64,000 nucleotides of DNA from Alkalithermobacter thermoalcaliphilus JW-YL-7 = DSM 7308 (GCA_001584565.1 LSFY01000001.1:296001-360000); one strand, 5' to 3'; counted from the first letter of the stretch, positions 1-9,556 are shown. Notes: generated from the letters alone by a model not told the origin. Translations and numbers: made by a program.

Positions 1-48
1 ATGTGGTATACAACGTTGTTATGAACATTGTATGAGAGGGTGATTATT

Positions 49-285
49 ATGGATGTAAATGAGTTGCTGGAACTTGCTATAAAGGAGACAGATAATGTTT
101 TGGCTGGAGAGGTGTTTCTTGTAAAAGATTTGTTTAAAGGTTACGAATGGAATCGGATTGTTGTTAAAGATAGACTTTTGTTAGGAACACTATTTTTAAA
201 CTATGTTCACAAAAACGAATCTGATCTGATGGCAATTGAAAAAACTTCATCTCACCAGCAAAGGTATAAAAAGATTATAAAATAA
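49..285 (+). CDS. DUF1413 domain protein
   Basis: A 78-residue soluble protein of the DUF1413 type, recognised by the FLVKDLFKGYEWNR stretch followed by RLLLGTLFLNYV. The family is small, single-domain and of unknown function. I chose the ATG at 49 because GAGAGGGTG lies seven bases upstream; an in-frame TTG at 28 has no ribosome site. There is no signal peptide or membrane segment. It ends about 90 bases before the DUF1538 gene and has no evident functional link to it. The C-terminal third is basic (KYKKIIK), so nucleic-acid or protein binding is possible but unproven. Confidence 0.75.
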   Translation: MDVNELLELAIKETDNVLAGEVFLVKDLFKGYEWNRIVVKDRLLLGTLFLNYVHKNESDLMAIEKTSSHQQRYKKIIK

Positions 286-373
286 TTATGAGACAAAAAT
301 ACAATTGAAATTTATAAGTGAGGCGATGCTTAAATCATAGAAGCATAATTAGCATAAAGAAAGGATGACTACA

Positions 374-1867
374 TTGAATGTGATTGTTTCAAAATTTAAA
401 GAAGTGCTTTTTTCTGTTCTTCCAATTACATTATTGGTTTTAGTATTAAATTTTACTGTTTCTCCGATAGACACAACATTAATTATTCGATTTCTTATTG
501 GTTCTTTTTTCGTGGTATTAGGTCTGACCATTTTTTTGATAGGAGTAGACATTGGTATTACTCCGCTTGGAGGGTTAACAGGAACATCACTTGCTAGATC
601 AAACAAGCTATGGATTGTGTTGATCGCAGGATTAATACTTGGGTTTTTTATATCAATAGCGGAGCCGGGTTTAATGGTTCTTGCGAATCAAGTCAATCTA
701 GTGACATCAGGTCAAATATCCGGAATTAGTATACTTATTATTGTGTCAATAGGGTTAGCAATAATGCTATCACTGGGTTTTTTAAGAGTTTTATACAATG
801 TCCCTTTATATAAAGTGCTTTTTGCTTTATATTTAATCATTTTTGGATTAGCAATTTTTGCGTCACGTGAATTCTTGGCGATATCTTTTGATGCATCCGG
901 ATCAACAACAGGAATACTAGCAGTACCATTTATTTTATCCTTATCAGTGGGTATATCAAAGCTAAAAAAGGATAGTAAGGCATCAGAAAAAGATAGTTTT
1001 GGTTTGGTTGCCATCGCGTCAACTGGTGCAATTATGTCCGTATTGCTCTTAGACATATTTTCAAAAACAAATGAATTCTCTGCGGGGCTTGATTCAGGAA
1101 TTTCTGATTCAAATTCAATCATTAGACCATTTATAGATATAATCCCTAATTACTTAATGGAAAGTTTTATGGCGATATTACCATTATTAGTAATATTATT
1201 AGTTTTGCAGAAAATATCTTTTAAACTAAAGAAAAAAGAACTTCGAAAACTACTTACGGGATTTGCATTTGCATTTACAGGTTTGCTTATATTCCTAATA
1301 GGTGTAAATGCAGGTTTTATGGATGTAGGAACAAGCATTGGTAATAATTTGGCTTTATTGGATAATAAAGCTTATATCATAATCATTGGATTTGTTCTTG
1401 GAGTTGTAACCATTTTAGCAGAACCAGCTGTTTATGTTTTAACTCACCAGATTGAAGATGTAACAAGCGGTTACGTAAAGAGAAAAGCAGTTCTAATTTC
1501 GCTGGCAATTGGAGTTGGTTTTGCCGTTGCTTTATCGGTTATACGTGTATTAGTGCCTGCGATACAGTTATGGCATTACTTGCTACCAGGGTACATCATA
1601 TGTCTGTCAATGATGTTTTTTATACCAAAGCTCTTTGTAGGAATTGCATTTGATGCTGGTGGGGTGGCTACTGGTCCTATGACTGCAACTTTTATTTTGG
1701 CATTTATACAAGGGGCAGCACATGCTTTTGAGGGGGCGGATCTAATGGTTGATGGCTTTGGAATGATTGCGATGGTTGCCATGACACCAATTATCACCTT
1801 AGAAGCTTTGGGCTTGGTGTTTGCTATAAAATCAAAAACAAAAGGAGTTGAAAAGAGGGATGACTAA
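374..1867 (+). CDS. Duplicated DUF1538 membrane protein, putative cation/H+ antiporter
   Basis: An integral membrane protein of about 497 residues made of two DUF1538 halves. The N half has FLIGVDIGITPLGG, AEPGLMVLANQV, and FDASGSTTGILAVPF; the C half repeats this as FLIGVNAGFMDVG, AEPAVYVLTHQI, and FDAGGVATGPMTATF. Each half holds about six hydrophobic segments. From memory, the two-gene DUF1538 pair UmpAB of Halomonas was reported as a Na+(Li+)/H+ antiporter; this gene would be a fused version. The TTG at 374 sits seven bases after AAGGATG, whereas an ATG at 365 has no spacing. It overlaps the PII-like gene by 8 bases, so the two are translationally coupled and probably form a ligand-gated transporter. 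Confidence 0.75.
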   Translation: MNVIVSKFKEVLFSVLPITLLVLVLNFTVSPIDTTLIIRFLIGSFFVVLGLTIFLIGVDIGITPLGGLTGTSLARSNKLWIVLIAGLILGFFISIAEPGLMVLANQVNLVTSGQISGISILIIVSIGLAIMLSLGFLRVLYNVPLYKVLFALYLIIFGLAIFASREFLAISFDASGSTTGILAVPFILSLSVGISKLKKDSKASEKDSFGLVAIASTGAIMSVLLLDIFSKTNEFSAGLDSGISDSNSIIRPFIDIIPNYLMESFMAILPLLVILLVLQKISFKLKKKELRKLLTGFAFAFTGLLIFLIGVNAGFMDVGTSIGNNLALLDNKAYIIIIGFVLGVVTILAEPAVYVLTHQIEDVTSGYVKRKAVLISLAIGVGFAVALSVIRVLVPAIQLWHYLLPGYIICLSMMFFIPKLFVGIAFDAGGVATGPMTATFILAFIQGAAHAFEGADLMVDGFGMIAMVAMTPIITLEALGLVFAIKSKTKGVEKRDD

Positions 1868-2528
1868 TTATAACAGTATACCGATTTTTGAATTAATATA
1901 TGTAGTTGTTAACTATGGAATGGGTAGCAGGATATTACAGAAGGCAAAAGAACATGGTATTTCTGGTGGGACCATTTTCCTTGGAAAGGGAACTATAAAT
2001 AATTCCCTGTTAAATTTCTTATCTTTATACGATGAAAGAAAGGAAATAGTCTTATTGGGAACAGATAACCATACTGCAGACCATGCTTTAGTTGAACTAA
2101 ACAAAGAATTCAAGTTTGAAAAACCAAATCATGGTATTGTCTTTACCACAAGTGTTTATGAAATTGTAGGATCTAGGTGTTATAGATCTGAAGAAAACGA
2201 AGAAGGAAGAGGTGTTAATAAGCTAATGTATCAAAATATTATAACAATTGTTAATAGAGGTAAAGCTGAGGAAGTAATTGAAGCAGCAAAAGCTGCTGGC
2301 TCAAAGGGCGGCACAATAATTAATGCAAGAGGCTCGGGGGTAAATGAAACGAGTAAATTATTTAATATGGATATAGAACCTGAAAAAGAAATAGTTATTA
2401 TCCTATCAAAAGAAGATATTACTGAGGCTATTGTAACGTCAATACGAGAAAAACTTGAAATTGATAAGCCAGGTAATGGGATCATTTTTATTCAAAATAT
2501 AAACAAAGCTTACGGTATTTATGAGTAA
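1860..2528 (+). CDS. Tandem PII-like regulator partner of the DUF1538 transporter
   Basis: About 222 residues containing two PII-like ferredoxin-fold repeats. Repeat 1 (roughly 8-100) has VVVNYGMGSRILQKAKEHG-SGGTIFLGKGT and ends in KPNHGIVFTTSV; repeat 2 (roughly 125-220) has IVNRGKAEEVIEAAKAAG-KGGTIINARG and ends in KPGNGIIFIQNI. Both keep the GGT(I)-x-(A/L)-(R/G)-G turn and the KP-GxGI(I/V)F strand of PII proteins. The canonical GlnB uridylylation T-loop is not recognisable, so this is not GlnB. Overlap with the DUF1538 gene suggests it senses a nucleotide or ion state and gates that transporter; the ligand is unknown. ATG 1860 was chosen over TTG 1848, which abuts the AAAGGAG. Confidence 0.75.
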   Translation: MTNYNSIPIFELIYVVVNYGMGSRILQKAKEHGISGGTIFLGKGTINNSLLNFLSLYDERKEIVLLGTDNHTADHALVELNKEFKFEKPNHGIVFTTSVYEIVGSRCYRSEENEEGRGVNKLMYQNIITIVNRGKAEEVIEAAKAAGSKGGTIINARGSGVNETSKLFNMDIEPEKEIVIILSKEDITEAIVTSIREKLEIDKPGNGIIFIQNINKAYGIYE

Positions 2529-2569
2529 TAGATGTTTAAGAAGTGCAGAGATGATAATCGAATTGATAT

Positions 2570-2612
2570 GCTCCTTTATATGAATGCTTAGATAAAGGAG
2601 CATTATCTAGCT
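2570..2612 (+). terminator. Hairpin terminator after the DUF1538-PII operon
   Basis: GCTCCTTTAT (2570-2579) pairs perfectly with ATAAAGGAGC (2592-2601). The downstream tract is only moderately T-rich, so termination may be weak. Confidence 0.6.
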
Positions 2613-2850
2613 TTTAGAAAGAGTTAAAAGATTGGATAGTGAATTAGAATCTTACTCCGGTATTTATTAGCGGTTGATTTGTTCCCACAAACGACAGTCA
2701 ATATTAGATATGTTTCCAAGAACGAGACTTAATAAAAATGGGGTTTGAAACAATGAATTTGACAGCTATAAAATCATCTCAAAACACGTTGAGTGTGTGG
2801 TATTGATGTCAAGGGTTGAGAAATAGAAAGTTTAAAAGGCTTGAAATAAA

Positions 2851-2891
2851 GGCTCTTTGTCAATAGTTGGGGTAGGATTGACATCAATCCT
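2851..2891. mobile_element. Possible insertion-sequence end (ISL3-like), no transposase
   Basis: GGCTCTTTGTCAATAGTTGG followed by GGTAGG resembles, from memory, the terminal repeat of ISL3-family elements. It is followed by a 7-bp palindrome AGGATTG-ACAT-CAATCCT (2874-2891). ATTGATGTCAA, about 75 bases upstream near 2803, is the inverse of TTGACATCAAT inside it. No transposase reading frame is present in 2529-3368 and no matching opposite end was found, so at most this is a scar. Confidence 0.3.
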
Positions 2892-3026
2892 GCTCCATTG
2901 CTATATTTGAACCTATTTTAATATAGCTATAGAGTTTTGCATGTTTTTGGGTACACTAAATAAACCTAACTAATTAGTAATTTATCGATAGAATTAAAGT
3001 GCACTTGTAAATAAATCTCCTTTCTA

Positions 3027-3213
3027 TATGATATAAAAATTTAAAAATTGCTGTTAATATTAATTTTAATGTGTATAATTTTATTAGATAAAAGAGTTGG
3101 TAAAACCTCGACCGTATAAATGAGGAGTTAAAAGAGCGTTTAGAGTAGCCAAGTTGCTACTCTATTTTTATATACTCTTAAGTCTTGTTCTATATCATAC
3201 AATATGTGTGGGA
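3027..3213 (+). repeat. ~185-bp dispersed repeat, copy 1
   Basis: This stretch recurs at 5749-5936 with high identity from the ATGATATAAAAATT end to the CATACAATATGTGTGGGA end. Its edges carry a 12-bp imperfect inverted repeat: TATGATATAAAA (3027-3038) against TTCTATATCATA (3188-3199), like a small MITE. Inside lie an extended -10 promoter, a conserved stem and a terminator (see the ncRNA entry). No protein is encoded. Confidence 0.85.
3086..3170 (+). ncRNA. Candidate small RNA, copy 1
   Basis: A TG-extended -10 box TATAAT (3074-3079) precedes about 85 bases of conserved sequence. A five-pair stem GTTGG (3096-3100) / TCGAC (3108-3112) closes the loop TAAAACC; in copy 2 the left arm is GTCGA, which keeps all five pairs. 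It ends with the 9-bp hairpin TAGAGTAGC-CAAGTT-GCTACTCTA (3141-3164) followed by TTTTTA, a good intrinsic terminator. It matches no RNA family I can recall. It could be a free sRNA or the transcribed core of a mobile repeat. Confidence 0.5.
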
Positions 3214-3368
3214 GATATATTTCTAAAATTGATAAAGTAAAGGTAAATAACATCATAACAGTATCAACAATTCAGTATTGAGATAATTTCTAAAGGTTTT
3301 TTTCATAGACTATAGAATGATAATATTACAAAACAGAGTAAACAATAAAAATATCAGGAGGAGAAATT

Positions 3369-3884
3369 ATGGAAAAGGGATATATTCATGTTTATACAGG
3401 AAATGGAAAAGGAAAAACAACTGCTGCATTTGGATTGGCATTGAGAGCTGTATGTGCAGGAAAAAAGGTTTATATAGGACAGTTTGTAAAGGGTATGAAA
3501 TATAGTGAAACAAAGGCAGAGAAATATTTGACTGGATTAAAGATAGAACAACTCGGAAGAAGCTGCTTTATAGAAAGGGAGCCTGAAAAGGAAGATATCG
3601 ATGCTGCTAAGAGTGGACTTGAAAAGTGCAGGAAAATACTAACTGAAGGAAAATACGATATCGTGATACTTGATGAGATAAATATAGCTTTATTTTTTAA
3701 GCTAATTACTGTTAAAGAAGTTTTAGATATGCTAGAAAAAAGGGCACCACATGTTGAAGTTATTCTCACGGGACGATATGCTCCACAAGAAATAATAGAT
3801 GTAGCAGATTTAGTAACCGAGATGAAGGAAATAAAACATTATTATAATAAAGGGGTAATAGCTAGAGAAGGAATTGAAAACTAA
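3369..3884 (+). CDS. cobO: Corrinoid adenosyltransferase (CobO/BtuR type)
   Basis: A 171-residue cytoplasmic enzyme that transfers the adenosyl group of ATP to Co(I) corrinoids, making adenosylcobalamin or its cobyrinic precursor. The N-terminal P-loop GNGKGKTTAAFGLALRA, the IGQFVKG strand, the Walker B-like VILDEINIAL and the late LTGRYAP-EIIDVADLVTEM segment are the family pattern, and length fits. The ribosome site AGGAGGAG lies seven bases before the ATG. It stands alone: no cob/cbi genes and no cobalamin riboswitch are visible upstream, which suggests corrinoid salvage rather than a local synthesis operon. It lies between the two copies of the 185-bp repeat. Confidence 0.9.
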   Translation: MEKGYIHVYTGNGKGKTTAAFGLALRAVCAGKKVYIGQFVKGMKYSETKAEKYLTGLKIEQLGRSCFIEREPEKEDIDAAKSGLEKCRKILTEGKYDIVILDEINIALFFKLITVKEVLDMLEKRAPHVEVILTGRYAPQEIIDVADLVTEMKEIKHYYNKGVIAREGIEN

Positions 3885-3984
3885 TAAAGTAATCATAATT
3901 TAAAAATAAGGGCTATTTATTAAAAGTTATTTAACAACTAGTGTTGGTGAGAAAAATAAGCAACTTATTTAGTATATAATTATT

Positions 3985-4064
3985 GAGAGACATTTGACAT
4001 TACCTCTAGGGATATTCTTTGGGCGATTATATTTTACCAGAGTTTTGTCACTTGTCTCTTTTTT
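3985..4064 (+). promoter_or_regulatory. Structured leader ending in a terminator before the GH1 gene
   Basis: Three nested helices close a ~30-base loop: AGAGACA (3986-3992) with TGTCTCT (4053-4059), TGACA (3995-3999) with TGTCA (4046-4050), and CTCT (4004-4007) with AGAG (4039-4042). The outer helix runs into T6. This could be an attenuator in the leader of the glucosidase gene or merely the cobO terminator. I see no LicT/BglG-type antiterminator sequence and no riboswitch I recognise. Confidence 0.45.
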
Positions 4065-4105
4065 GTAAGAGAATAGGTATTATTAAAGTATTAAATAAAT
4101 TATGA

Positions 4106-5548
<1,443 letters not shown>

Positions 5549-5623
5549 ACTACATTATTTCTTATCTGTAAACAAAGTTTTTGGAAAAAACAGCATATTC
5601 AAATTATATTAGAGGGAGAGTAA

Positions 5624-5749
5624 GAAATTTTATCTGCACTTGATGGTAATTATAGATTTATTTGTGATGAGGATGTTGAAGAAGTAGATGCATCAATTAT
5701 TAGTTCATGGTTTAGTGCTGTTGCTGAAAAGCCTGTGATTTCCTCATAA
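5624..5749 (+). pseudogene. Unidentified C-terminal gene fragment before repeat copy 2
   Basis: An open frame of 41 codons with no start reads SALDGNYRFICDEDVEEVD followed by ASIISSWFSAVAEKP and a stop. It has protein-like composition but I cannot place it in a family. Its stop codon overlaps the first bases of repeat copy 2, as if the repeat had landed at, or recombined with, the end of a gene whose rest is gone. It may also be chance. Confidence 0.3.
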
Positions 5750-5936
5750 TGATATAAAAATTCTAAGAAATTGTTGTTAATATTAATTTTAATGTGTATA
5801 CTAATGTCGGATAAAAGAGTCGATAAAACCTCGACCGTATAAATGAGGAGTTAAAAGAGTATGTAGAGTAGCCAAGTTGCTACTCTATTTTTATGTACTC
5901 TTAAGTCTTGTTCTATATCATACAATATGTGTGGGA
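5749..5936 (+). repeat. ~185-bp dispersed repeat, copy 2
   Basis: Second copy of the element at 3027-3213, same orientation, about 2.7 kb away. The promoter, RNA core, terminator and the segment after it (TCTTGTTCTATATCATACAA) are preserved. The left terminal repeat reads AATGATATAAAA, one base from copy 1. Differences cluster just after the -10 box and in the few bases before the terminator. Confidence 0.85.
5809..5893 (+). ncRNA. Candidate small RNA, copy 2
   Basis: A TG-extended -10 box TATACT (5797-5802) precedes the same core as copy 1. Stem GTCGA (5819-5823) / TCGAC (5831-5835) is fully Watson-Crick here, while copy 1 has GTTGG with two wobble pairs, so the two differences keep the helix. 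The terminator TAGAGTAGC-CAAGTT-GCTACTCTA (5864-5887) plus T5 is identical. Function is unknown. Confidence 0.5.
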
Positions 5937-5964
5937 ATAGCTTGGCAAAAGCCAAGCTATTTTT
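5937..5964 (+). terminator. Second hairpin terminator just after repeat copy 2
   Basis: ATAGCTTGGC (5937-5946), loop AAAA, GCCAAGCTAT (5951-5960), then TTTT. This perfect 10-bp stem insulates the chemoreceptor gene from upstream transcription. Confidence 0.8.
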
Positions 5965-6079
5965 GTTACCAAAAAACGAGTGATTTCATAAAATACATTT
6001 AGGAATACAATATATAACTTTCAAATTAGGAAGTTAAATAGGGTTGTGATTTTAAAAAATCAAAGGGGTGAAAATATAT

Positions 6080-7762
6080 ATGAAAATATTTCAAAAGAAT
6101 TTAATAGCTTTTTTTATGATAATTGTTTTAATGCTTGTAATGGGTGTTAGCACTATAGTAAATTTTAAACAAATTGAAGAAAGAAATAGATACATTTATG
6201 AAGGTAAGGACAATATAGCTTTTTTTATAGAAAGGGAAGTAGATCATTTGAGGTGGTTAAATAACTTATCAAATATGTTTATTTATGGGCAAATCCCTAA
6301 TTTAGATGATCATATGCAGTGTGATTTAGGCAAATGGTACTACGATCATAAGCCAAAAGAACATTATAAAGATATTTTCGTTGCTTTAGAAAAAGCTCAT
6401 ATCCAGGTGCATAGCAGTGGATATAGGGTAGTAGAACTTTTTGAAAGTGGAGATATACAAGAATCTATACGAGTGTTTCAAAATGAAACTAAGCCAGCAA
6501 TATTAGAAGTACAAAATTATCTGAGTAAATTGCAGGAAGTACAGATACAAGATGCAAACTTACTTATAGAAGAAATTGAGATTTTACAGGCAAGACGAAT
6601 CATTATTACTATTGTATTAATAATTATAGCAGTGCTAGGAGCATTAGGTATTGCACTAATACTAAACAGACAAATTGTAACACCAATTGTTGCGATTACT
6701 AATGTTTTAAAAAAATTAGGAAATCTTGATTTTTCTTTTGATAGAAATGATCCAGCAGTAAAATACCTAAGTAGAAAAGACGAAGTGGGTTTAATGGTTA
6801 ATTCGGTTAAAGAAATGAAGGATAATGTAGTAGATTTTATATCTAAGACTACAGATGCAGTTAAATCAGTAAATATAAACTCAGAATCTTTAGCTGCAAC
6901 ATCAGAAGAAATGTCAGCATCATCTCAGGAATTATCATCAACTATACAACAGATAGCCCAAGGTGCTACAAATCAAGCTCAAGATTTAACTGATATTGTT
7001 CAAGCAATGAATGATATTACTAGTAGTATTGAATTTTCTTACAAAAAACTAGAACAAGTATCATATGAAACAAAAGAAACTGCACATAAAGCTGATATTG
7101 GAAAAGCAGAGATTAATAATTTAGAAACATCTATACATGATGTTGAGAAAGCCTTTAATATTGTCGCTGAAAAAATAGAAACATTAGCTAATTCTGTAAA
7201 ACAAATCGGTGGAATAACAGGAATGATTTCTTCTATATCTGAACAAACAAATCTTTTAGCACTTAATGCAGCGATTGAAGCAGCAAGAGCTGGAGAGGCA
7301 GGTAGAGGTTTTGCTGTTGTAGCAGATGAAATCAGGAAATTAGCAGAAGAATCTAAAAAATCAGCAGAAAAAATCACTAATTTAGTTTTATCTACTACTC
7401 AAGATACTGATGAAGTAATTAGTACTTCTTCTAAAGTAAAAGGTTTTGTAACTGAACAAGTAGATATTTTAGGGAATACATTAAAATCCTTTGAAGAAAT
7501 ATTAGGCTCCATAGAAAAAATAGCTCCTTATATGGAAGAAACTTATAAGATTATGGAAGAAGTTGTAGAGAAAAAGGATGTTGTTATTCAAAGAGTAGAA
7601 AATACTAGTTCAGTAGCACAGGAAAATTCTGCAGCAACAGAACAAATAGCAGCATCATCTCAAGAACTTACAGCTTCTAGTGAAGAAGTAGCATCAACAG
7701 CTCAAAATTTAAGCCAAATTTCTACAGATTTAATGGAAACTGTAAATCGATTTAAAGTATAG
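6080..7762 (+). CDS. Methyl-accepting chemotaxis protein with extracellular CZB-like domain
   Basis: A 560-residue transmembrane chemoreceptor. A first membrane helix (about 8-28) is followed by an outer domain, a second helix (about 172-196), a HAMP region to about 255 and a cytoplasmic signalling hairpin whose tip reads [19 protein letters not shown]. The outer domain carries H56 in DHLRW, C81 in CDLGKWYY, and H107/H111 in HIQVH, the His-Cys-His-His set of the zinc-binding CZB domain, which is more often cytoplasmic. It therefore probably senses zinc or a zinc-reactive oxidant outside the cell. AAAGGGGTG is nine bases before the chosen ATG; a GTG at 6068 lies inside that site. It is monocistronic, with terminators on both sides. 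Confidence 0.9.
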   Translation: MKIFQKNLIAFFMIIVLMLVMGVSTIVNFKQIEERNRYIYEGKDNIAFFIEREVDHLRWLNNLSNMFIYGQIPNLDDHMQCDLGKWYYDHKPKEHYKDIFVALEKAHIQVHSSGYRVVELFESGDIQESIRVFQNETKPAILEVQNYLSKLQEVQIQDANLLIEEIEILQARRIIITIVLIIIAVLGALGIALILNRQIVTPIVAITNVLKKLGNLDFSFDRNDPAVKYLSRKDEVGLMVNSVKEMKDNVVDFISKTTDAVKSVNINSESLAATSEEMSASSQELSSTIQQIAQGATNQAQDLTDIVQAMNDITSSIEFSYKKLEQVSYETKETAHKADIGKAEINNLETSIHDVEKAFNIVAEKIETLANSVKQIGGITGMISSISEQTNLLALNAAIEAARAGEAGRGFAVVADEIRKLAEESKKSAEKITNLVLSTTQDTDEVISTSSKVKGFVTEQVDILGNTLKSFEEILGSIEKIAPYMEETYKIMEEVVEKKDVVIQRVENTSSVAQENSAATEQIAASSQELTASSEEVASTAQNLSQISTDLMETVNRFKV

Positions 7763-7834
7763 GGTTAAGAAGAAAGTTATTAATAAAGTAGGTTAAATTT
7801 CAATTATTTATTATGATAAAGAGTTAAAGAAATA

Positions 7835-7880
7835 AGGGTTTCTTGATTGTAGGCATATCTAATAAAAGAAACCCTATTTT
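7835..7880 (+). terminator. Terminator of the chemoreceptor gene
   Basis: AGGGTTTCTT (7835-7844) pairs with AAGAAACCCT (7866-7875) across a 21-base loop, followed by ATTTTGT. Confidence 0.75.
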
Positions 7881-8002
7881 GTATAAAAAACTATAATAAT
7901 TTTAGAAACTATAACAAAATTCGTAGAATCTAATCATTGGAGAGTCGAAGCTTTTATTGAAAATAATAGGTATATATATCCAAAACTTATATATTAAAAA
8001 AG

Positions 8003-8050
8003 TTGACAAACTGAACTAAAAAGAATAACATATAGTTAGTAAAACTAACT
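8003..8050 (+). promoter_or_regulatory. marR-family promoter with palindromic operator
   Basis: TTGACA (8003-8008), a 17-base spacer and TAACAT (8026-8031) form a promoter. Immediately downstream lies AGTTAGT-AAA-ACTAACT (8034-8050), a perfect 7-bp inverted repeat over the likely transcription start. That position suits autorepression by the adjacent MarR protein. Confidence 0.7.
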
Positions 8051-8068
8051 AACCAAAGGAGAGATATG

Positions 8069-8494
8069 ATGGATCAAAATATCATCACTTCAGCAGATAT
8101 AATAGCTATGTTTTGTAGATTGCAAATGTTTTCAAAAAAAGATCTACCTATTAGATCTAGTGAGATGGGAGTGTTAATTTATGTTTATAAACAAAGTGAA
8201 AATGTTACTCCATTAATGATTAGTAATTATTTTCAAATTGCAAAGCCTACAGTTACAGCTATGATTAATGAGCTAGTAAAGAATGAATATTTAGTTAAGT
8301 ATGTTTCTAACAGTGACAAAAGAAGCTATATAGTATCTATAACTGATAAAGGAAAAGAATTAGTTATGTCAGCTTACCAGGAATACTTTAAATTTATATT
8401 AATACTAGAAGATAGAATGGGAGAGAAAGATTTTAAAACATTTATCAATCTTATGGAAAGAGCAAATACAATTCTAAATGAGGTGACAAAATAA
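8069..8494 (+). CDS. MarR-family transcriptional regulator
   Basis: A 141-residue winged-helix regulator. The DNA-binding region spans about 45-105, with NYFQIAKPTVTAMINELVKNEYL as recognition helix and a wing containing SDKRSYIVSITDKG, the D-x-R-S/Y-x4-LT-x-G pattern of MarR proteins. Terminal helices form the dimer interface. I chose the second of two adjacent ATGs because AAAGGAGAG is then five bases away rather than two. It overlaps the NmrA-like gene by one base (TAATG), so the two are cotranscribed and the regulator probably controls that gene and itself through the AGTTAGT palindrome. Confidence 0.88.
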   Translation: MDQNIITSADIIAMFCRLQMFSKKDLPIRSSEMGVLIYVYKQSENVTPLMISNYFQIAKPTVTAMINELVKNEYLVKYVSNSDKRSYIVSITDKGKELVMSAYQEYFKFILILEDRMGEKDFKTFINLMERANTILNEVTK

Positions 8495-9207
8495 TGAAGG
8501 TATTAATAACAGGGGTATTGGGTAATGTAGGTAAGCATGTAGTAAATGAATTAATAAACAAAGGAGAGAAAATTGTAGCTGGAGATATTGATATAGATAA
8601 AATAAAGAATTTATTTGGTGATAAAGTTGATGCAATTAAACTTGATTTTACAGATAAAAAAACATTTGATAAAGCATTAGAAGGATTAGATAGAGTGTTT
8701 TTGATGAGGCCACCACATCTAGGAAAACCTGAAGATCTATACCCTTTTATTGATGCTATGAAATTTAATAATATAAAACTAGTCTCATTTTTATCTTTAA
8801 TGGGTGTTGAGAAAAATCTAATACCTCCTCATTATAAGATTGAGAAGTATATTGAAAAAGTAGGACTTGCCATAGCAACATTGTTACATGAACCAGAAAA
8901 ATATAAAAATACAGCACACACCATCACTGGACCAGAAGCTTTAGATTATTATCAAATAGCAGAAATTTTAAGTGAAGTTATTGGAAAGAAAATAACATAT
9001 AAAAACCCTAGTTTCTTAAAATATAGAAATTACTACATTAAAAAAAGGGGATTAGATAAAGAGTATGTAAATGTAACGGTAGCTCTATATTTTATGACTA
9101 GATTAGGCACTGCAGAAAAAGTAACTGATGAATTTTATAAGCTTACAGGGAAAAAACCAAAAACGTTTCGTGAGTTTGCAAGTGACAATATTAATTGTTT
9201 TATTTAA
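8494..9207 (+). pseudogene. NmrA-like NAD(P)-binding protein with internal deletion
   Basis: A 237-residue relative of NmrA/azoreductase-like short-chain dehydrogenases. The N-terminal Rossmann motif ITGVLGNVGKHV, the later SFLSLMGVEKN strand and the C-terminal HTITGPEALDYYQIAEILSEV segment are all present. Between them the usual ~50 residues (the FLRP strand through the region that returns to DIGLAIATLL) are missing: KIEKYIEKVG runs straight into LAIATLLHEPEKY. The reading frame is kept, so a protein may be made, but part of the substrate side of the fold is gone. Family members are usually about 285-290 residues. It is cotranscribed with the MarR gene. Confidence 0.7.
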
Positions 9208-9267
9208 AATATAATGTTCAAGGGGCGTTAGGTGGTGTTATGAATAAGAAATTTATAAGATTAGGAG

Positions 9268-9556
9268 TTATTGTGCATAAAGTGTTACAGTAATTATTTT
9301 TGGAAAATTAAACACTCTAAAAGGAAATAGACTGTTTCCTAACCCCCTACTTACAACCATTTGTGTATTATGTTTTTTGTAAAGATCTGATGTATATTTT
9401 GTGTAAAATCCTTTACGAGGGTAATCTAATCCTATTAATATATATTTTTTCATTCCAAATTTTAATTTCTTCTACGTCATTTCTTAAAACTTTTACTCCT
9501 GTAGAGGCTAATTTCTCTTGGAATTCATTGAAATTTCCTGTGTATATTATCTTTTA
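9268..9556 (-). pseudogene. Metallophosphoesterase remnant, deleted and frameshifted
   Basis: On the minus strand the frame starting near 9556 reads YTGNFNEFQEKLASTGVKVL then RNDVEEI, the middle of a YkuE-like metallophosphoesterase (usual tGNHDe..L...GV.VLRNE). It ends in RIRLPS-stop. The neighbouring frame carries on with KGFYTKYTSDLY and ends VVSRGLGNSLFPFRVFNFP plus KIITVTL, the family C terminus. A block holding metal ligands has been deleted and the frame shifted; the GNHD motif is GNFN. Start and N-terminal half are missing. It is certainly non-functional. The rest of 9208-9729 holds only a 17-codon ORF at 9240 and the merR promoter. Confidence 0.75.

Noticed and set aside
3214-3368. 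Cobalamin riboswitch upstream of cobO
   Set aside because: Searched for the B12-box and the usual core; nothing resembling them was seen.
9240-9293. A 17-codon ORF with a good GGTGGTG site
   Set aside because: It ends at once and overlaps the phosphoesterase remnant; at best the start of a deleted gene.
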